Source: Fibrobacter sp. UWR4 (GTDB lineage: Bacteria; Fibrobacterota; Fibrobacteria; Fibrobacterales; Fibrobacteraceae). From it: a DNA stretch of 64,000 bases. A program made the translations under genes and the position numbers. The stretch spans positions 24,804 to 88,803 of the forward strand of contig NZ_QGDU01000015.1 of the NCBI RefSeq assembly GCF_003149045.1, in the 5' to 3' direction. Under the pieces are notes generated by a model, which had not been told where the DNA came from, did not search any database, and saw only the letters and a list, made by a program, of their open reading frames with translations. Below, piece after piece: positions 44,101-51,423 of this stretch. How positions within the stretch are numbered: position 1 is the first letter of the stretch; each line of letters opens with the position of its first letter.

Positions 44101-44764
44101 AGTCGAAGTGGATGAAGATCGCTGGTTCCAGTACACCTCCACCTACACCGAAGAATACCTGGCATCCGGCCTGGAAGAAAAATCCCTCAAGCACGTCTTT
44201 AGCCTGAACGGAACCCTAAGAGCCTACAAGTCCGTATTCAAGGCTGGCGGCCGCTGGACCGTTCGTTCCGATATTTCTGAATTCGAGAAGGACAGCGTTG
44301 CAAGTAAGTTCAACTTCGCCGATACCACCTGGGAAAAGCTGGGTTACTACTACGGCGGTGCCGACTACTTTGACCAGGCATACCCCATGTCTGTCACCAC
44401 CACACTGAGCATGCTCCAGAACCGTTTTGCCATTACGCCCCGATTCAAAAGCTACACCCGCGACAATATGAGCGAAGCAGAAGTGACCATCGAGGATGAA
44501 TTCGAGATGCCCTTCATGAGCCGCTTCCTGGTGTTTAGCGCAGACGCCCAGTTCCGTTACCTGAGCACCAGCTGGGAAGATGGCGAAGAAGAAAAGGAAG
44601 ATACCGAAGTGGATGTGGCAGGCAATCTGAGCCTGCGCATTAACCACACCAAGTCCTTCTATTCCGAATGGTACACCGGAGCAGGCCTGTACTACCGCCC
44701 GGACAACCTCAGTAACGAATACAAGGATATTTTCGGTGGCGTAAGACTAAACTACGTCTTCTAG
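41162..44764 (+). CDS. Outer-membrane protein: PAPVAE-repeat, beta-helix, beta-barrel
   Basis: Exported protein of 1200 aa. Signal peptide 1-19 (ending MALA). Residues 24-155 are a Pro/Ala/Val/Glu-rich repeat (PAPVAE units), likely an extended periplasmic or surface spacer. A right-handed parallel beta-helix follows (about 190-400: IAGTRNQGVVFKS, IRYATITGAENGIILENSSLEM, GVFARNSKLNISDSYFFDN). The remaining 750 residues alternate aromatic/polar strands and end GGVRLNYVF, with terminal Phe, typical of a large outer-membrane barrel. It starts within the stop of the FecR-like gene (TAATG). A passenger-plus-barrel layout is suggestive of surface display, but it is not a classical autotransporter because the helix precedes a TonB-receptor-size barrel. 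Confidence 0.85.
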   Translation: MKMPFVMTAVAMTTAMALAQDANTAAAPAAPAAAPAVAPAPQAAEAPAPVAETPAPVAEPAPVAEPTSQPAEVAAPTAPAEVPVPVAEPAPVAEPASQPAEVAAPTAPAEVPTPVAETPVPVAEPAPVAEPAPVAEPAPVAEPAPVAEAPAAPVVQNNPSVFIPDEEVPVLLQKGTKIGGNLHGFLKADKSPYLVGENVFVGPHMVLVIEPGVVLQFAPNTALDVQGQLIIAGTRNQGVVFKSAATAPKKGDWKGIYLSGDMKSEIRYATITGAENGIILENSSLEMQSSTIEKTASRGVFARNSKLNISDSYFFDNAGAALHLANHSISDIQRVKLLNNKVAILNSELAQTDIITATIEDNDVAILDKGNAYLTTVNTSITKNKLGAASKEVLDKSVIGSISGNVKDFNSNVDGIVATLPADPEIPGVQIRMSKGKEEIGELIANKENESRTSDTTAGSWSIIGNVMLGGNYHYVQTRKNHSQTPDIVGEDTIAYKKHYKNTFQVPGFGGEASVYMLMTSPDGKTIEFNTDMTADSWNHFSPNPVSLTYKDNKHQLIVGDNQKIGGDIYMSSMPLFGVDYTLSLSKNNADQPLLQFNAFGGENRRPYLIGDRHPYLYNDYIEEGETQAQRMVYGGQVKWAPLRRFDATLGILYANDEIEEPLFRDGDTHSDLTSEPIQKSLTAYADGNWLFYPGDIELKGMIAVGRADTAQVMSERAINKVFSAEGISVSNFTKLRQLMEHPKRIATLSTTELQEIFGENSTLNPDEMRSLLEHLIEEAKRAKDSNEDDVDDGRVAGLNWGSQNFAIGASLYWKIYKTQISGHIKYVGEDFYSVGSPNQLSDTREFGGELEQIITNFWTLNFSYDLNVENAGTGSKTNLFGLGEGTRWGFFQSASDEWLEEHELDNDRTKYIQNFNLENSFKINPSLDVKVGYNLEYRTQNRPTQLHGSYIMNDGIYKDKWFKPRKDKATTIINDNGEEVEVDEDRWFQYTSTYTEEYLASGLEEKSLKHVFSLNGTLRAYKSVFKAGGRWTVRSDISEFEKDSVASKFNFADTTWEKLGYYYGGADYFDQAYPMSVTTTLSMLQNRFAITPRFKSYTRDNMSEAEVTIEDEFEMPFMSRFLVFSADAQFRYLSTSWEDGEEEKEDTEVDVAGNLSLRINHTKSFYSEWYTGAGLYYRPDNLSNEYKDIFGGVRLNYVF
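41340..41593 (+). repeat. Coding tandem repeats (87-bp duplication and 18-bp units)
   Basis: An 87-bp unit (29 codons) starting CGCTCCCGTTGCAGAACC is duplicated at 41341 and 41428. From about 41520 an 18-bp unit CCCGCTCCCGTTGCAGAA is repeated nearly perfectly. All are in frame and encode PAPVAE. Expected to vary in copy number between strains. Confidence 0.92.
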
Positions 44765-44786
44765 GAAACAGACGAGGCAAAATTTC

Positions 44787-44793
44787 TATCTTT
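44787..44793 (+). promoter_or_regulatory. TATCTTT element 7 nt before an ATG
   Basis: TATCTTT-GCCACTG-ATG. A GAGG is present at 44774-44777 but more than 20 nt from the ATG, so it is unlikely to act as Shine-Dalgarno. Confidence 0.5.
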
Positions 44794-44800
44794 GCCACTG

Positions 44801-46468
44801 ATGTTTACCTACCGCTACAGAGAACTTCCCGTCGCCCTTTCCAAGAAGGGGGAATACCGTGCAGCGCTTGCCCGGGAACTACGAATCCATCCCGAAGAGA
44901 TTTTCAACCTTCAGGTGGAACGCTTCTCTCTGGATAGCCGCCGCAAGGGAGATCCCAAGTGGTCGTACAACGTGATTTTCGAGGTCAAGCGCCAGCTGCG
45001 TGCCACAGGTAATCACGCGAAGGGTCTGGTAGAAGCCACCCGCGAAACAGAATCTCTGGAAAACGACCCCCTCCGTAATACAGTCCCCATGGCCTCCCAT
45101 GTGGATGTGATCGGCGCAGGTCCCAGCGGGCTGTGGGCAGCCCTCCATCTGTTACGTAAGGGATTCCAGGTGGATCTCTACGAGCAGGGCAAGCTAGTAG
45201 AAGAACGCTTCCGCGATATCCGCAAGTTCTTTGTGAACCGTGAATTTAACGCCTACAGCAACGTGCTCTATGGCGAAGGCGGCGCAGGCGCCTTCAGTGA
45301 CGGAAAGCTGAACACCCGCAGTCGCAACCTCTTTTCCGAAGCCGTCCTGAAGGACATGGTAAGCTTTGGCGTAGACGAATCCGTGGTGACATTTGCAAAG
45401 CCCCATATCGGAACCGATCGACTGGTCCTGATGTTGCGTAAACTCCGTGCAGAAATCGCACGACTGGGCGGCCGCATCCATTACAGCACCACGCTGGAAG
45501 ATATCGAAATCAAGGACGGCCGCATTTGCGCCATCAAGCTTCGGGACGTATCCCGCCGCAACCTCGGCGAAACCCCGTCCGCGAACTTTGCAGAAATCTG
45601 CCCCAGCCGATGGCAGAATTGCGAGGCCCTCGTCCTTGCGGTAGGTCATTCCGCCCGCCACATATACGAGATGCTCCATGCCCGCGGCGTCACCCTGGAA
45701 AGCAAGGCTTTCGCCATGGGCGTCCGAGTGGAACACCCTCAGATGCTGATCAACATGCGTCAGCTGGGCCGCGATATAGACACCAAGCTCACAGGTGCCG
45801 CAGAATATTTCCTGGCGACACCGACGCTGAACAAGACCAGCTCCGCCTACAGTTTCTGCATGTGTCCCGGTGGCGTTCTAGTCCCGTGTGCATCGGAACC
45901 CGGAACCCTGGCCACCAACGGCATGAGCTACAGTCACCGTAACGGACCTTTGGCCAACGGCGCCATTGCAGTGCCCATTACGCCGGGGGCAGAAGGTTTT
46001 GATATCAAGACCGCAGGCACCCTTTTTGGCGGCCTCGATCTGCAGCGCAAGATTGAAGCAGACGCCTATGCGGTAGGCGGCAAGAATTATGCGGCGCCGG
46101 CTCAGACCATCAAGAATTTTTTGGCAAAGCGGGTAGACAAGAATCTTCCCAAGACCACATATCCCTGCGGGTTAGTGAACAGCAATCTCTGGGATTGGAT
46201 GGACAAGACCATCTGCAAATCCCTGGCGGAAGGCTTCCAGAACTTCGACAAGAAAATTCCGGGATTCATTGAAGAAGGGCTGATTGTGGCTCCCGAAACC
46301 CGCACCAGTTCCCCGCTGCGCATTACCCGCAACAACGAAACTTTGGAAAGCGTCAACACCAAGGGATTGTACGTCCTGGGTGAAGGCGCTGGTTACTCCG
46401 GTGGTATCGTCACTAGCGCCGCCGACGGAATCCGCCTCGCACATTACGCAAAAAGAAGTAAACAGTAG
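44801..46468 (+). CDS. FAD-dependent oxidoreductase (COG2509-type)
   Basis: Predicted NAD(P)/FAD oxidoreductase, 555 aa, no signal peptide. An N-terminal about 95-residue domain (MFTYRYRELPVAL... with YNVIFEVKRQL) precedes the Rossmann dinucleotide motif VIGAGPSGLWAALHLLRKG and the family features GEGGAGAFSDGKLNTR, PHIGTDRL, FCMCPGGVLV and a late GEGAGYSGGIVTSAADG (second FAD motif). This matches uncharacterised FAD dehydrogenases found in many bacteria. Substrate unknown. The ATG at 44801 is chosen over a TTG at 44792. The stop codon lies inside a simple-repeat tract. Confidence 0.9.
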   Translation: MFTYRYRELPVALSKKGEYRAALARELRIHPEEIFNLQVERFSLDSRRKGDPKWSYNVIFEVKRQLRATGNHAKGLVEATRETESLENDPLRNTVPMASHVDVIGAGPSGLWAALHLLRKGFQVDLYEQGKLVEERFRDIRKFFVNREFNAYSNVLYGEGGAGAFSDGKLNTRSRNLFSEAVLKDMVSFGVDESVVTFAKPHIGTDRLVLMLRKLRAEIARLGGRIHYSTTLEDIEIKDGRICAIKLRDVSRRNLGETPSANFAEICPSRWQNCEALVLAVGHSARHIYEMLHARGVTLESKAFAMGVRVEHPQMLINMRQLGRDIDTKLTGAAEYFLATPTLNKTSSAYSFCMCPGGVLVPCASEPGTLATNGMSYSHRNGPLANGAIAVPITPGAEGFDIKTAGTLFGGLDLQRKIEADAYAVGGKNYAAPAQTIKNFLAKRVDKNLPKTTYPCGLVNSNLWDWMDKTICKSLAEGFQNFDKKIPGFIEEGLIVAPETRTSSPLRITRNNETLESVNTKGLYVLGEGAGYSGGIVTSAADGIRLAHYAKRSKQ

Positions 46469-46553
46469 ACAGTGGTTAGTAGACAGTAATTCAAAAACAA
46501 AACGTCCGCCAATCACCAACCACTAATCACTAACCACTAATCACTAATCACTA
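46463..46553. repeat. Microsatellite-like intergenic tract with inverted complement
   Basis: CAGTAGACAGTGGTTAGTAGACAGT at the left is partly complementary to CACTAATCACTAACCACTAATCACT at the right (AGTGGTTAG at 46471-46479 pairs CTAACCACT at 46530-46538). It shares AGTAGACAGT with the tract at 18761-18830. It contains the stop codon of the FAD enzyme gene and ends 4 bp before the next ATG. Confidence 0.75.
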
Positions 46554-46557
46554 AAAC

Positions 46558-47679
46558 ATGATTACTCGCCAGATTGACCGCAACTTCGCAAATATGCGTC
46601 TCGACCGATTCCTCCGCAAGGCTTTTCCCGAGGAATCCCTGTCCGTATTTTTCTCCGTCATTCGCAAGAAGAAGGTCCGCGTCAACGGAGTCGTGGCCAA
46701 GGCCAACCAGATGTTGCAGGAAGGGGACCTGGTGAACATCTACGAAAATTTCAAGTCCGTTTCCGAAGAAGAAAAGGACATGAGCCGCGAACAGTCCGAA
46801 CAGTTCAAGGCGGACAACCTCATCGCCTTCCCCGGTACCGAAGCCCGCGATAAATCCGCAGTCACTGGATTTGCAAAGAACAAGTCCACCTGGGGCAAGA
46901 CCATGACCGGCGCCGAAAAGCAGTCCAACTGGGGCGCACAGGAACTGGATATTGTAATCCAGACCGAAGACTATATGGTGGTGAACAAGCCCTCGGGACT
47001 TGCAAGTCAGCCCGGCAGCGGAACCAAGCCCGGCGAAAGCCTGGTGGAATACCTGTGGGAATGGGGCCGCAAGGAACAGCTGGACTTTAAGCCCACCATC
47101 GCTCACCGCCTGGACCAGGAAACTTCCGGCATGTTGCTGGTGGCCCTCCACGGCGACACCCTCCGTGAACTGACCCGCATGATCCGCGAACACGAAGTGG
47201 ACAAGTATTACTACGCCCTGGTGAAGGGAAACCTCACCAAGGAACGCGGCACCATCAGCGAAAAACTGACCCGCACCGATGCCGCCAAGGGCAGCAAGAT
47301 GAAGGTAGGCCAGGATGACAAGGACGCCAAGGAAGCTATCACCCACTACCGCGTGAAGCAGCACTACATCGGTTATGACCTGGTGAAGATCCAGCTGGAA
47401 ACTGGCCGTATGCACCAGATCCGCGCACACTTCGCAAGCATTGGCCACCCCCTGCTGGGCGACTCCCGCTACGGCGATTTCGCCCTCAATCGTGAAGTCA
47501 AGAAAACCCTCGGTCTCCACCGCCTGTTCCTCCACAGCTGCCGTCTGGAATTTGACTGGCAGGGCGAAAAGAAGGTTCTGGACTGCCCGCTGCCTAAGGA
47601 ACTGCAGGCGGTCATTGACCAGCTGAAGCGAAAGCCCTACGAACGCAAGGAAAACAACTTCCAGCGCAGCCGTCGATAA
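46558..47679 (+). CDS. RluA-family pseudouridine synthase (RluC/RluD-like)
   Basis: 23S rRNA pseudouridine synthase, 373 aa. The S4 RNA-binding domain is at about 12-62 (MRLDRFLRKAF, IRKKKVRVNG). The catalytic domain starts at about 130 (VVNKPSGLASQPGSG) with HRLDQETSGMLL and catalytic Asp186, then YYALVKGNL, RMHQIRAHFASIGHPLLGDSRYG and LHRLFLHS. Between the two lies an unusual insert of about 65 mostly polar residues (EEEKDMSREQSEQFK...). The C-terminus is basic. No Shine-Dalgarno is visible. The target uridines cannot be assigned. Confidence 0.92.
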   Translation: MITRQIDRNFANMRLDRFLRKAFPEESLSVFFSVIRKKKVRVNGVVAKANQMLQEGDLVNIYENFKSVSEEEKDMSREQSEQFKADNLIAFPGTEARDKSAVTGFAKNKSTWGKTMTGAEKQSNWGAQELDIVIQTEDYMVVNKPSGLASQPGSGTKPGESLVEYLWEWGRKEQLDFKPTIAHRLDQETSGMLLVALHGDTLRELTRMIREHEVDKYYYALVKGNLTKERGTISEKLTRTDAAKGSKMKVGQDDKDAKEAITHYRVKQHYIGYDLVKIQLETGRMHQIRAHFASIGHPLLGDSRYGDFALNREVKKTLGLHRLFLHSCRLEFDWQGEKKVLDCPLPKELQAVIDQLKRKPYERKENNFQRSRR

Positions 47680-47710
47680 TTTCGCGACGCAACTACCCGA
47701 CGTTAGACTC

Positions 47711-48121
47711 ATGCCCGAAATGAAGTATCTACAAGTTGTCGCAGGCATTATCCGCCAGACTACAGACAACGTAACACAGTATCTCGCAACACAACGTGGT
47801 TATGGCGATTACAAAGGGATGTGGGAATTTCCCGGCGGAAAAGTGGAACCCGGCGAAACCAACCAGCAAGCCTTAGCCCGAGAACTTTCCGAAGAACTCG
47901 CCATACAAGTTTCCGTCGGCGATTTCGTCTGCACGGTGGAGCAGGACTACCCCGGCCGCCATGTGACCATGCACTGTTACTTCTGCGACATTGTGAAGGG
48001 CACCCCTACCCTACTGGAGCATGAATCCGCCCAGTGGCTGACGCTGGAAAATATTCGTTCCGTAAATTGGTTACCAGCGGACATTTCCGTAGTGGAAAGA
48101 TTACTATCTTTTAACACATAA
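47711..48121 (+). CDS. mutT: Nudix hydrolase, MutT-type 8-oxo-dGTPase
   Basis: Removes oxidised dGTP from the nucleotide pool; 136 aa, normal length. The Nudix box begins at residues 42-49 (GGKVEPGE) and continues RELSEEL. VAGII at the start and WEFPGG are as in MutT, and the late AQWLTLENIRSVNWLPAD matches the MutT C-terminal helix. Its stop overlaps the der start as TAATG. Confidence 0.92.
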   Translation: MPEMKYLQVVAGIIRQTTDNVTQYLATQRGYGDYKGMWEFPGGKVEPGETNQQALARELSEELAIQVSVGDFVCTVEQDYPGRHVTMHCYFCDIVKGTPTLLEHESAQWLTLENIRSVNWLPADISVVERLLSFNT

Positions 48122-49557
48122 TGAAACTACCTATCGTATGTATTATCGGACGCCCTAATGTGGGTAAGTCCTCCTTGTTCAACCGCATTCTCGGACGCCG
48201 AGCTGCCGTGGTCAGTGACCGCGATGGCGTTACCCGTGACCGTCACTATCAGACTGCGAGTTTCAAGGGTCATGAATTTACCGTAGTGGACACCGGCGGA
48301 TTCTTGCCGGATGACTCCATCGACGTTCTCGCCGACAGCGTCCGTACCCAGATCTTTAACGCCGTGCAGGAATCCGACCTGGTTCTCTTCATGGTGGATG
48401 TTCGCGTGGGTATTACCAAGCTGGACCAGCAGTTCGCACGCCTTGTCCGTAAGCTGGACAAGAAGGTGATCCTTGTGGCAAACAAGAGCGAAAACGGTCA
48501 GGACCGTCAGGAAAGCTACGAGTTCCTGAAGCTTGGCTTTGGCCAGCCCCGCACCATCAGTGCCCTCACTGGCTACGCATGCCTTTCCCTTCTGGATGAA
48601 GTGATTACCGTACTTCCCACTCCCGTTCGTGGAGAACGTAAGGAAGAACGCCCCATCCGCTTTGCAATTCTCGGTCGACCCAATGCAGGTAAGAGCACTC
48701 TCCTCAACCGCCTGCTGAACGAAGACCGCGCCGTGGTTTCTGACATTCCGGGTACCACCCGCGATTCCATCGACTGCGACTTCATGGTAGATGGCAAGAA
48801 GTTTGTGGTGACAGATACTGCAGGTCTCCGCAAGAAGGCCAAGGTAGAAGACGAAGTTGAAATTTTCAGCAACATGCGCACCCTGGAAAGTATCCGTCGC
48901 TCCGACGTTTCTGTCCTGATGGTGGACTGCACCCGCGGTCTGGAAGTTCAGGACTTCCGCATCATTACGGACATCCGCAAGGCTGGTAAAGGTCTTGTTC
49001 TCGTTTTGAACAAGTGGGATATCCTCCCCAACAAGAACGACAAGTCCTTCGACCACATGGTAAAGGAAATGCTGGAACGTGAACCCATGTTGGAATACGT
49101 GCCGATCCTTTCCATCAGTGCCAAGGAAGGCCAGCGCGTGAACCGCGTGGTCCAGGCCATCCAGACCGTTTACGCCAACTGCCGTCGCGTCCTCGGTCGC
49201 GACAACGTGGCTCAGGCATTCGCACGTTTCCTGGAAGAGAACCCTGTTCCCAGCCAGAATGCCCGCGTGGTTCAGCTGACTCGCGCCTGCCAGATCATGG
49301 TGGAACCGCCGGTCATCGCCATCGAAACCCGCACTCCGGAATTGGTAGCGGAATCCTACAAGCGCTACCTGATGAAGAAGTTCTACGAAGAGTTCCAACT
49401 CCAAGGCGCTCCCCTCCGCTTGAACTTCGATATGAAATTAACCCTCAGAAAGGATGAAGAACTTGAACAGTTTACTGAGTCTTCCAATAGCGTACGTGTT
49501 GGGGGCGATCCCCAGCGCAATCTGGATCGCAAAACTCGCGAAAGGAAAAAACTTTGA
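48121..49557 (+). CDS. der: Ribosome biogenesis GTPase Der (EngA)
   Basis: Essential tandem GTPase for 50S assembly, 478 aa. G-domain 1: GRPNVGKS (10-17), DTGG, NKSE (variant of NKxD). G-domain 2: GRPNAGKS (185-192), PGTTRDS, DTAG, NKWD. The KH-like C-terminal domain is at about 365-445. The last about 35 residues (TESSNSVRVGGDPQRNLDRKTRERKKL) lie beyond the usual end and are encoded over the plsY start: the two frames overlap by 104 bp. TATCTTT occurs 9 nt before the ATG, but the gene is also coupled to mutT through TAATG. Confidence 0.97.
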   Translation: MKLPIVCIIGRPNVGKSSLFNRILGRRAAVVSDRDGVTRDRHYQTASFKGHEFTVVDTGGFLPDDSIDVLADSVRTQIFNAVQESDLVLFMVDVRVGITKLDQQFARLVRKLDKKVILVANKSENGQDRQESYEFLKLGFGQPRTISALTGYACLSLLDEVITVLPTPVRGERKEERPIRFAILGRPNAGKSTLLNRLLNEDRAVVSDIPGTTRDSIDCDFMVDGKKFVVTDTAGLRKKAKVEDEVEIFSNMRTLESIRRSDVSVLMVDCTRGLEVQDFRIITDIRKAGKGLVLVLNKWDILPNKNDKSFDHMVKEMLEREPMLEYVPILSISAKEGQRVNRVVQAIQTVYANCRRVLGRDNVAQAFARFLEENPVPSQNARVVQLTRACQIMVEPPVIAIETRTPELVAESYKRYLMKKFYEEFQLQGAPLRLNFDMKLTLRKDEELEQFTESSNSVRVGGDPQRNLDRKTRERKKL

Positions 49558-50134
49558 TATCCGTGACTACGGCTCCAAGAACGCAGGCCTGACCAACACC
49601 TTCCGCGTGTTGGGCTGGAAGCCCGCTCTTCCCGTAGTCTTCATGGATTTGCTGAAGGGCTTCTTCGGTCCCTTCATCGCCCTCAAGATGTGTGCAGCCG
49701 ACGTCGCTGCCGGTGGTGCAGACTACACCGCATGGCTTCCCGTGGTTGCAGGTCTTCTGGTGATTCTCGGTCATAGCTACACTTGCTTTGCGGGCTTCCG
49801 CGGCGGCAAGGGCGTTCTCGCCGCACTGGGCGTGTTCCTGTGCCTGTGCCCCGTTACCGCACTCACCGCTTTTGCAGTATGGCTCGTCCTGACTATTTCC
49901 ACCAAGTACGTTTCCGTGGGTAGTATCGGCGCCTGCGTCGTACTGGTGGTTCTGTCCGTCATGGGCTACTGCGGCGCACCCTATCCGGTGTACGACAACT
50001 TCACTCTGCCTCTGGCTATCGTCACTTCCCTCATCGGCATCTTTATTATCGTGAAGCACCGCGGTAACATCAAGCGCTTGATGAACGGCACAGAAAACGG
50101 TTTCGGCAGCAAGAGAAAGACTCCGAAGGCTTAA
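49454..50134 (+). CDS. plsY: Glycerol-3-phosphate acyltransferase PlsY
   Basis: Acyl-phosphate-dependent acylation of glycerol-3-phosphate, first step of phospholipid synthesis, in the inner membrane. 226 aa with about five TM helices. Motif 1 reads GSKNAGLTNTFRVLG (family SGNxGATN), motif 2 GHSYTCFAGFRGGKGV. The ATG at 49454 follows AAAGG closely; homology begins within ten residues of it, so the overlap with der is real. It has a basic C-terminal tail. It is followed 35 bp later by gpsA, which makes its substrate. Confidence 0.95.
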   Translation: MKNLNSLLSLPIAYVLGAIPSAIWIAKLAKGKNFDIRDYGSKNAGLTNTFRVLGWKPALPVVFMDLLKGFFGPFIALKMCAADVAAGGADYTAWLPVVAGLLVILGHSYTCFAGFRGGKGVLAALGVFLCLCPVTALTAFAVWLVLTISTKYVSVGSIGACVVLVVLSVMGYCGAPYPVYDNFTLPLAIVTSLIGIFIIVKHRGNIKRLMNGTENGFGSKRKTPKA

Positions 50135-50169
50135 ATTTTTATAGTTTAAGTGAACACAAGGATTTTATT

Positions 50170-51183
50170 ATGAAAGTTACAGTTTTAGGTACTGGCGGAT
50201 GGGGCTTGACTCTTGGCCAGGTGATTTACGAAAATAAGAACGACATCACTTTTTGGACAAACTCTCAGGCCGAAGTTGATTTGCTCTCTACGGAACATCA
50301 GTACAAGGACAAGCTCCCTGGCGTGATTTTCCCGTCTGATTTCAAGTACACTACGGACATGAACGCCGCTCTCGAAGGTGCGGAAATGGTCATGATCGTG
50401 GTGCCCTCCCAGTTCATGGGCGGTGTCGCCGAAAATCTCGGCAAGTGGACTCCCGAAAAGGGCAAGGAACCTGTAGTGGTTTGCGCTACCAAGGGTATCC
50501 TGGAAGGCACCAACCAGCTCATGAGCGAAGTTCTTCTTGAAAAGGTCCCTTGGCTTACCGACGACAAGATGGTAGCCTTTAGCGGTCCTTCCCACGCCGA
50601 AGAAGTGAGCCGTCATGTGCTGACCGCAATCGTCGCAGCATCCACTAACGAAGATTCTGCAAAGCTGGTCCAGAAGGCCATGAGCTGCTCCTACCTCCGC
50701 GTCTACACTTCTACCGACATCATCGGCGTGGAACTTTGCGGTTCCGTGAAGAACGTGATTGCAATCGCTTCTGGCGTGCTTTACGGCATCGGCGCAGGCG
50801 ACAACACCCGCGCAGCTCTCCTGACCCGTGGTCAGGCAGAAATGTGTCGTCTGGGCAAGGCCATGGGCGCCAATCCCGAAACCTTCGCTGGCCTCGCCGG
50901 TATGGGCGACTTGATCGTGACTTGCCTTTCCCAGCATAGCCGTAACCGCTATGTGGGCGAACACATCGGTAAGGGCGAAACCATCGAACAGGTTCTCGCC
51001 GGCATGAAGATGATTGCAGAAGGCGTTCCCACCTGCCGTAGCACCAAGGCTCTGGCCGACAAGCTTGGCGTGGACATGCCTATCGTCAACGCCGTGTACG
51101 CACTGCTCTATGGCGGCAAGACTGTAAAGGAAGTCTTCGACGAAATCTGGGGCCGCGAACTCAAGGCCGAAAACTGGGCTTAA
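50170..51183 (+). CDS. gpsA: NAD(P)-dependent glycerol-3-phosphate dehydrogenase
   Basis: Reduces dihydroxyacetone phosphate to sn-glycerol-3-phosphate for phospholipids; 337 aa. The Rossmann motif GTGGWG is at 7-12, followed by FSGPSHAEEV, catalytic Lys194 in GSVKNVIAIASG, and GLAGMGDLIVTCLSQHSRNR. An AAGGA site precedes the ATG. It is paired with plsY, forming a phospholipid-precursor unit. It is followed by tandem hairpins. Confidence 0.97.
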   Translation: MKVTVLGTGGWGLTLGQVIYENKNDITFWTNSQAEVDLLSTEHQYKDKLPGVIFPSDFKYTTDMNAALEGAEMVMIVVPSQFMGGVAENLGKWTPEKGKEPVVVCATKGILEGTNQLMSEVLLEKVPWLTDDKMVAFSGPSHAEEVSRHVLTAIVAASTNEDSAKLVQKAMSCSYLRVYTSTDIIGVELCGSVKNVIAIASGVLYGIGAGDNTRAALLTRGQAEMCRLGKAMGANPETFAGLAGMGDLIVTCLSQHSRNRYVGEHIGKGETIEQVLAGMKMIAEGVPTCRSTKALADKLGVDMPIVNAVYALLYGGKTVKEVFDEIWGRELKAENWA

Positions 51184-51423
51184 TGTGTCGCAAGGGGCGC
51201 TGCCCCTTGGAACCCCGAAAAAAGAATACGGCTACGCAAACTAACGTTTGCTGGCCTTTTCTTTTTTGCTGAGGGGCACTAAAGTGCCTCCTCAGTTTAC
51301 GCAATAAAAAACTTTGAGGAGGAAGCTTGCTTCCCCTCAAACAAAAAAGGACAAGCTGAATAGGCTCGTCCTATGATAGCGCAGTCCTTTTTTTGGGGGT
51401 CCAGGGGGGCCTCCCCCTGCATC
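51184..51423. repeat. Cluster of palindromic elements between gpsA and the TPR gene
   Basis: Left to right: an inverted copy of the AAGGGGC-(GC)-GCCCCTT...CCCCGAAAAAAG element (51192-51226); a CAAAC-TAAC-GTTTG hairpin; GAGGGGCAC-TAAA-GTGCCTCCTC (51273-51296); TTTGAGG...CCTCAAA (51313-51341); AGGACAAGC...GCTCGTCCT; then copy B of the CCTATGATAGCGCAGTC-T-run-GGGGG element (51361-51420), matching 26747-26830. Several hairpins with T- or A-runs could terminate both convergent genes. Confidence 0.75.

Noticed and set aside
46463..46553. Possible CRISPR array or origin iterons
   Set aside because: Irregular 7-8 bp words with no constant repeat-spacer structure and no initiator gene nearby.
51184..51300. 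Integron attC site (CAAACTAACGTTTG and GTTAG words)
   Set aside because: No integrase, no cassette array, and the palindromes fit dispersed repeat elements better.
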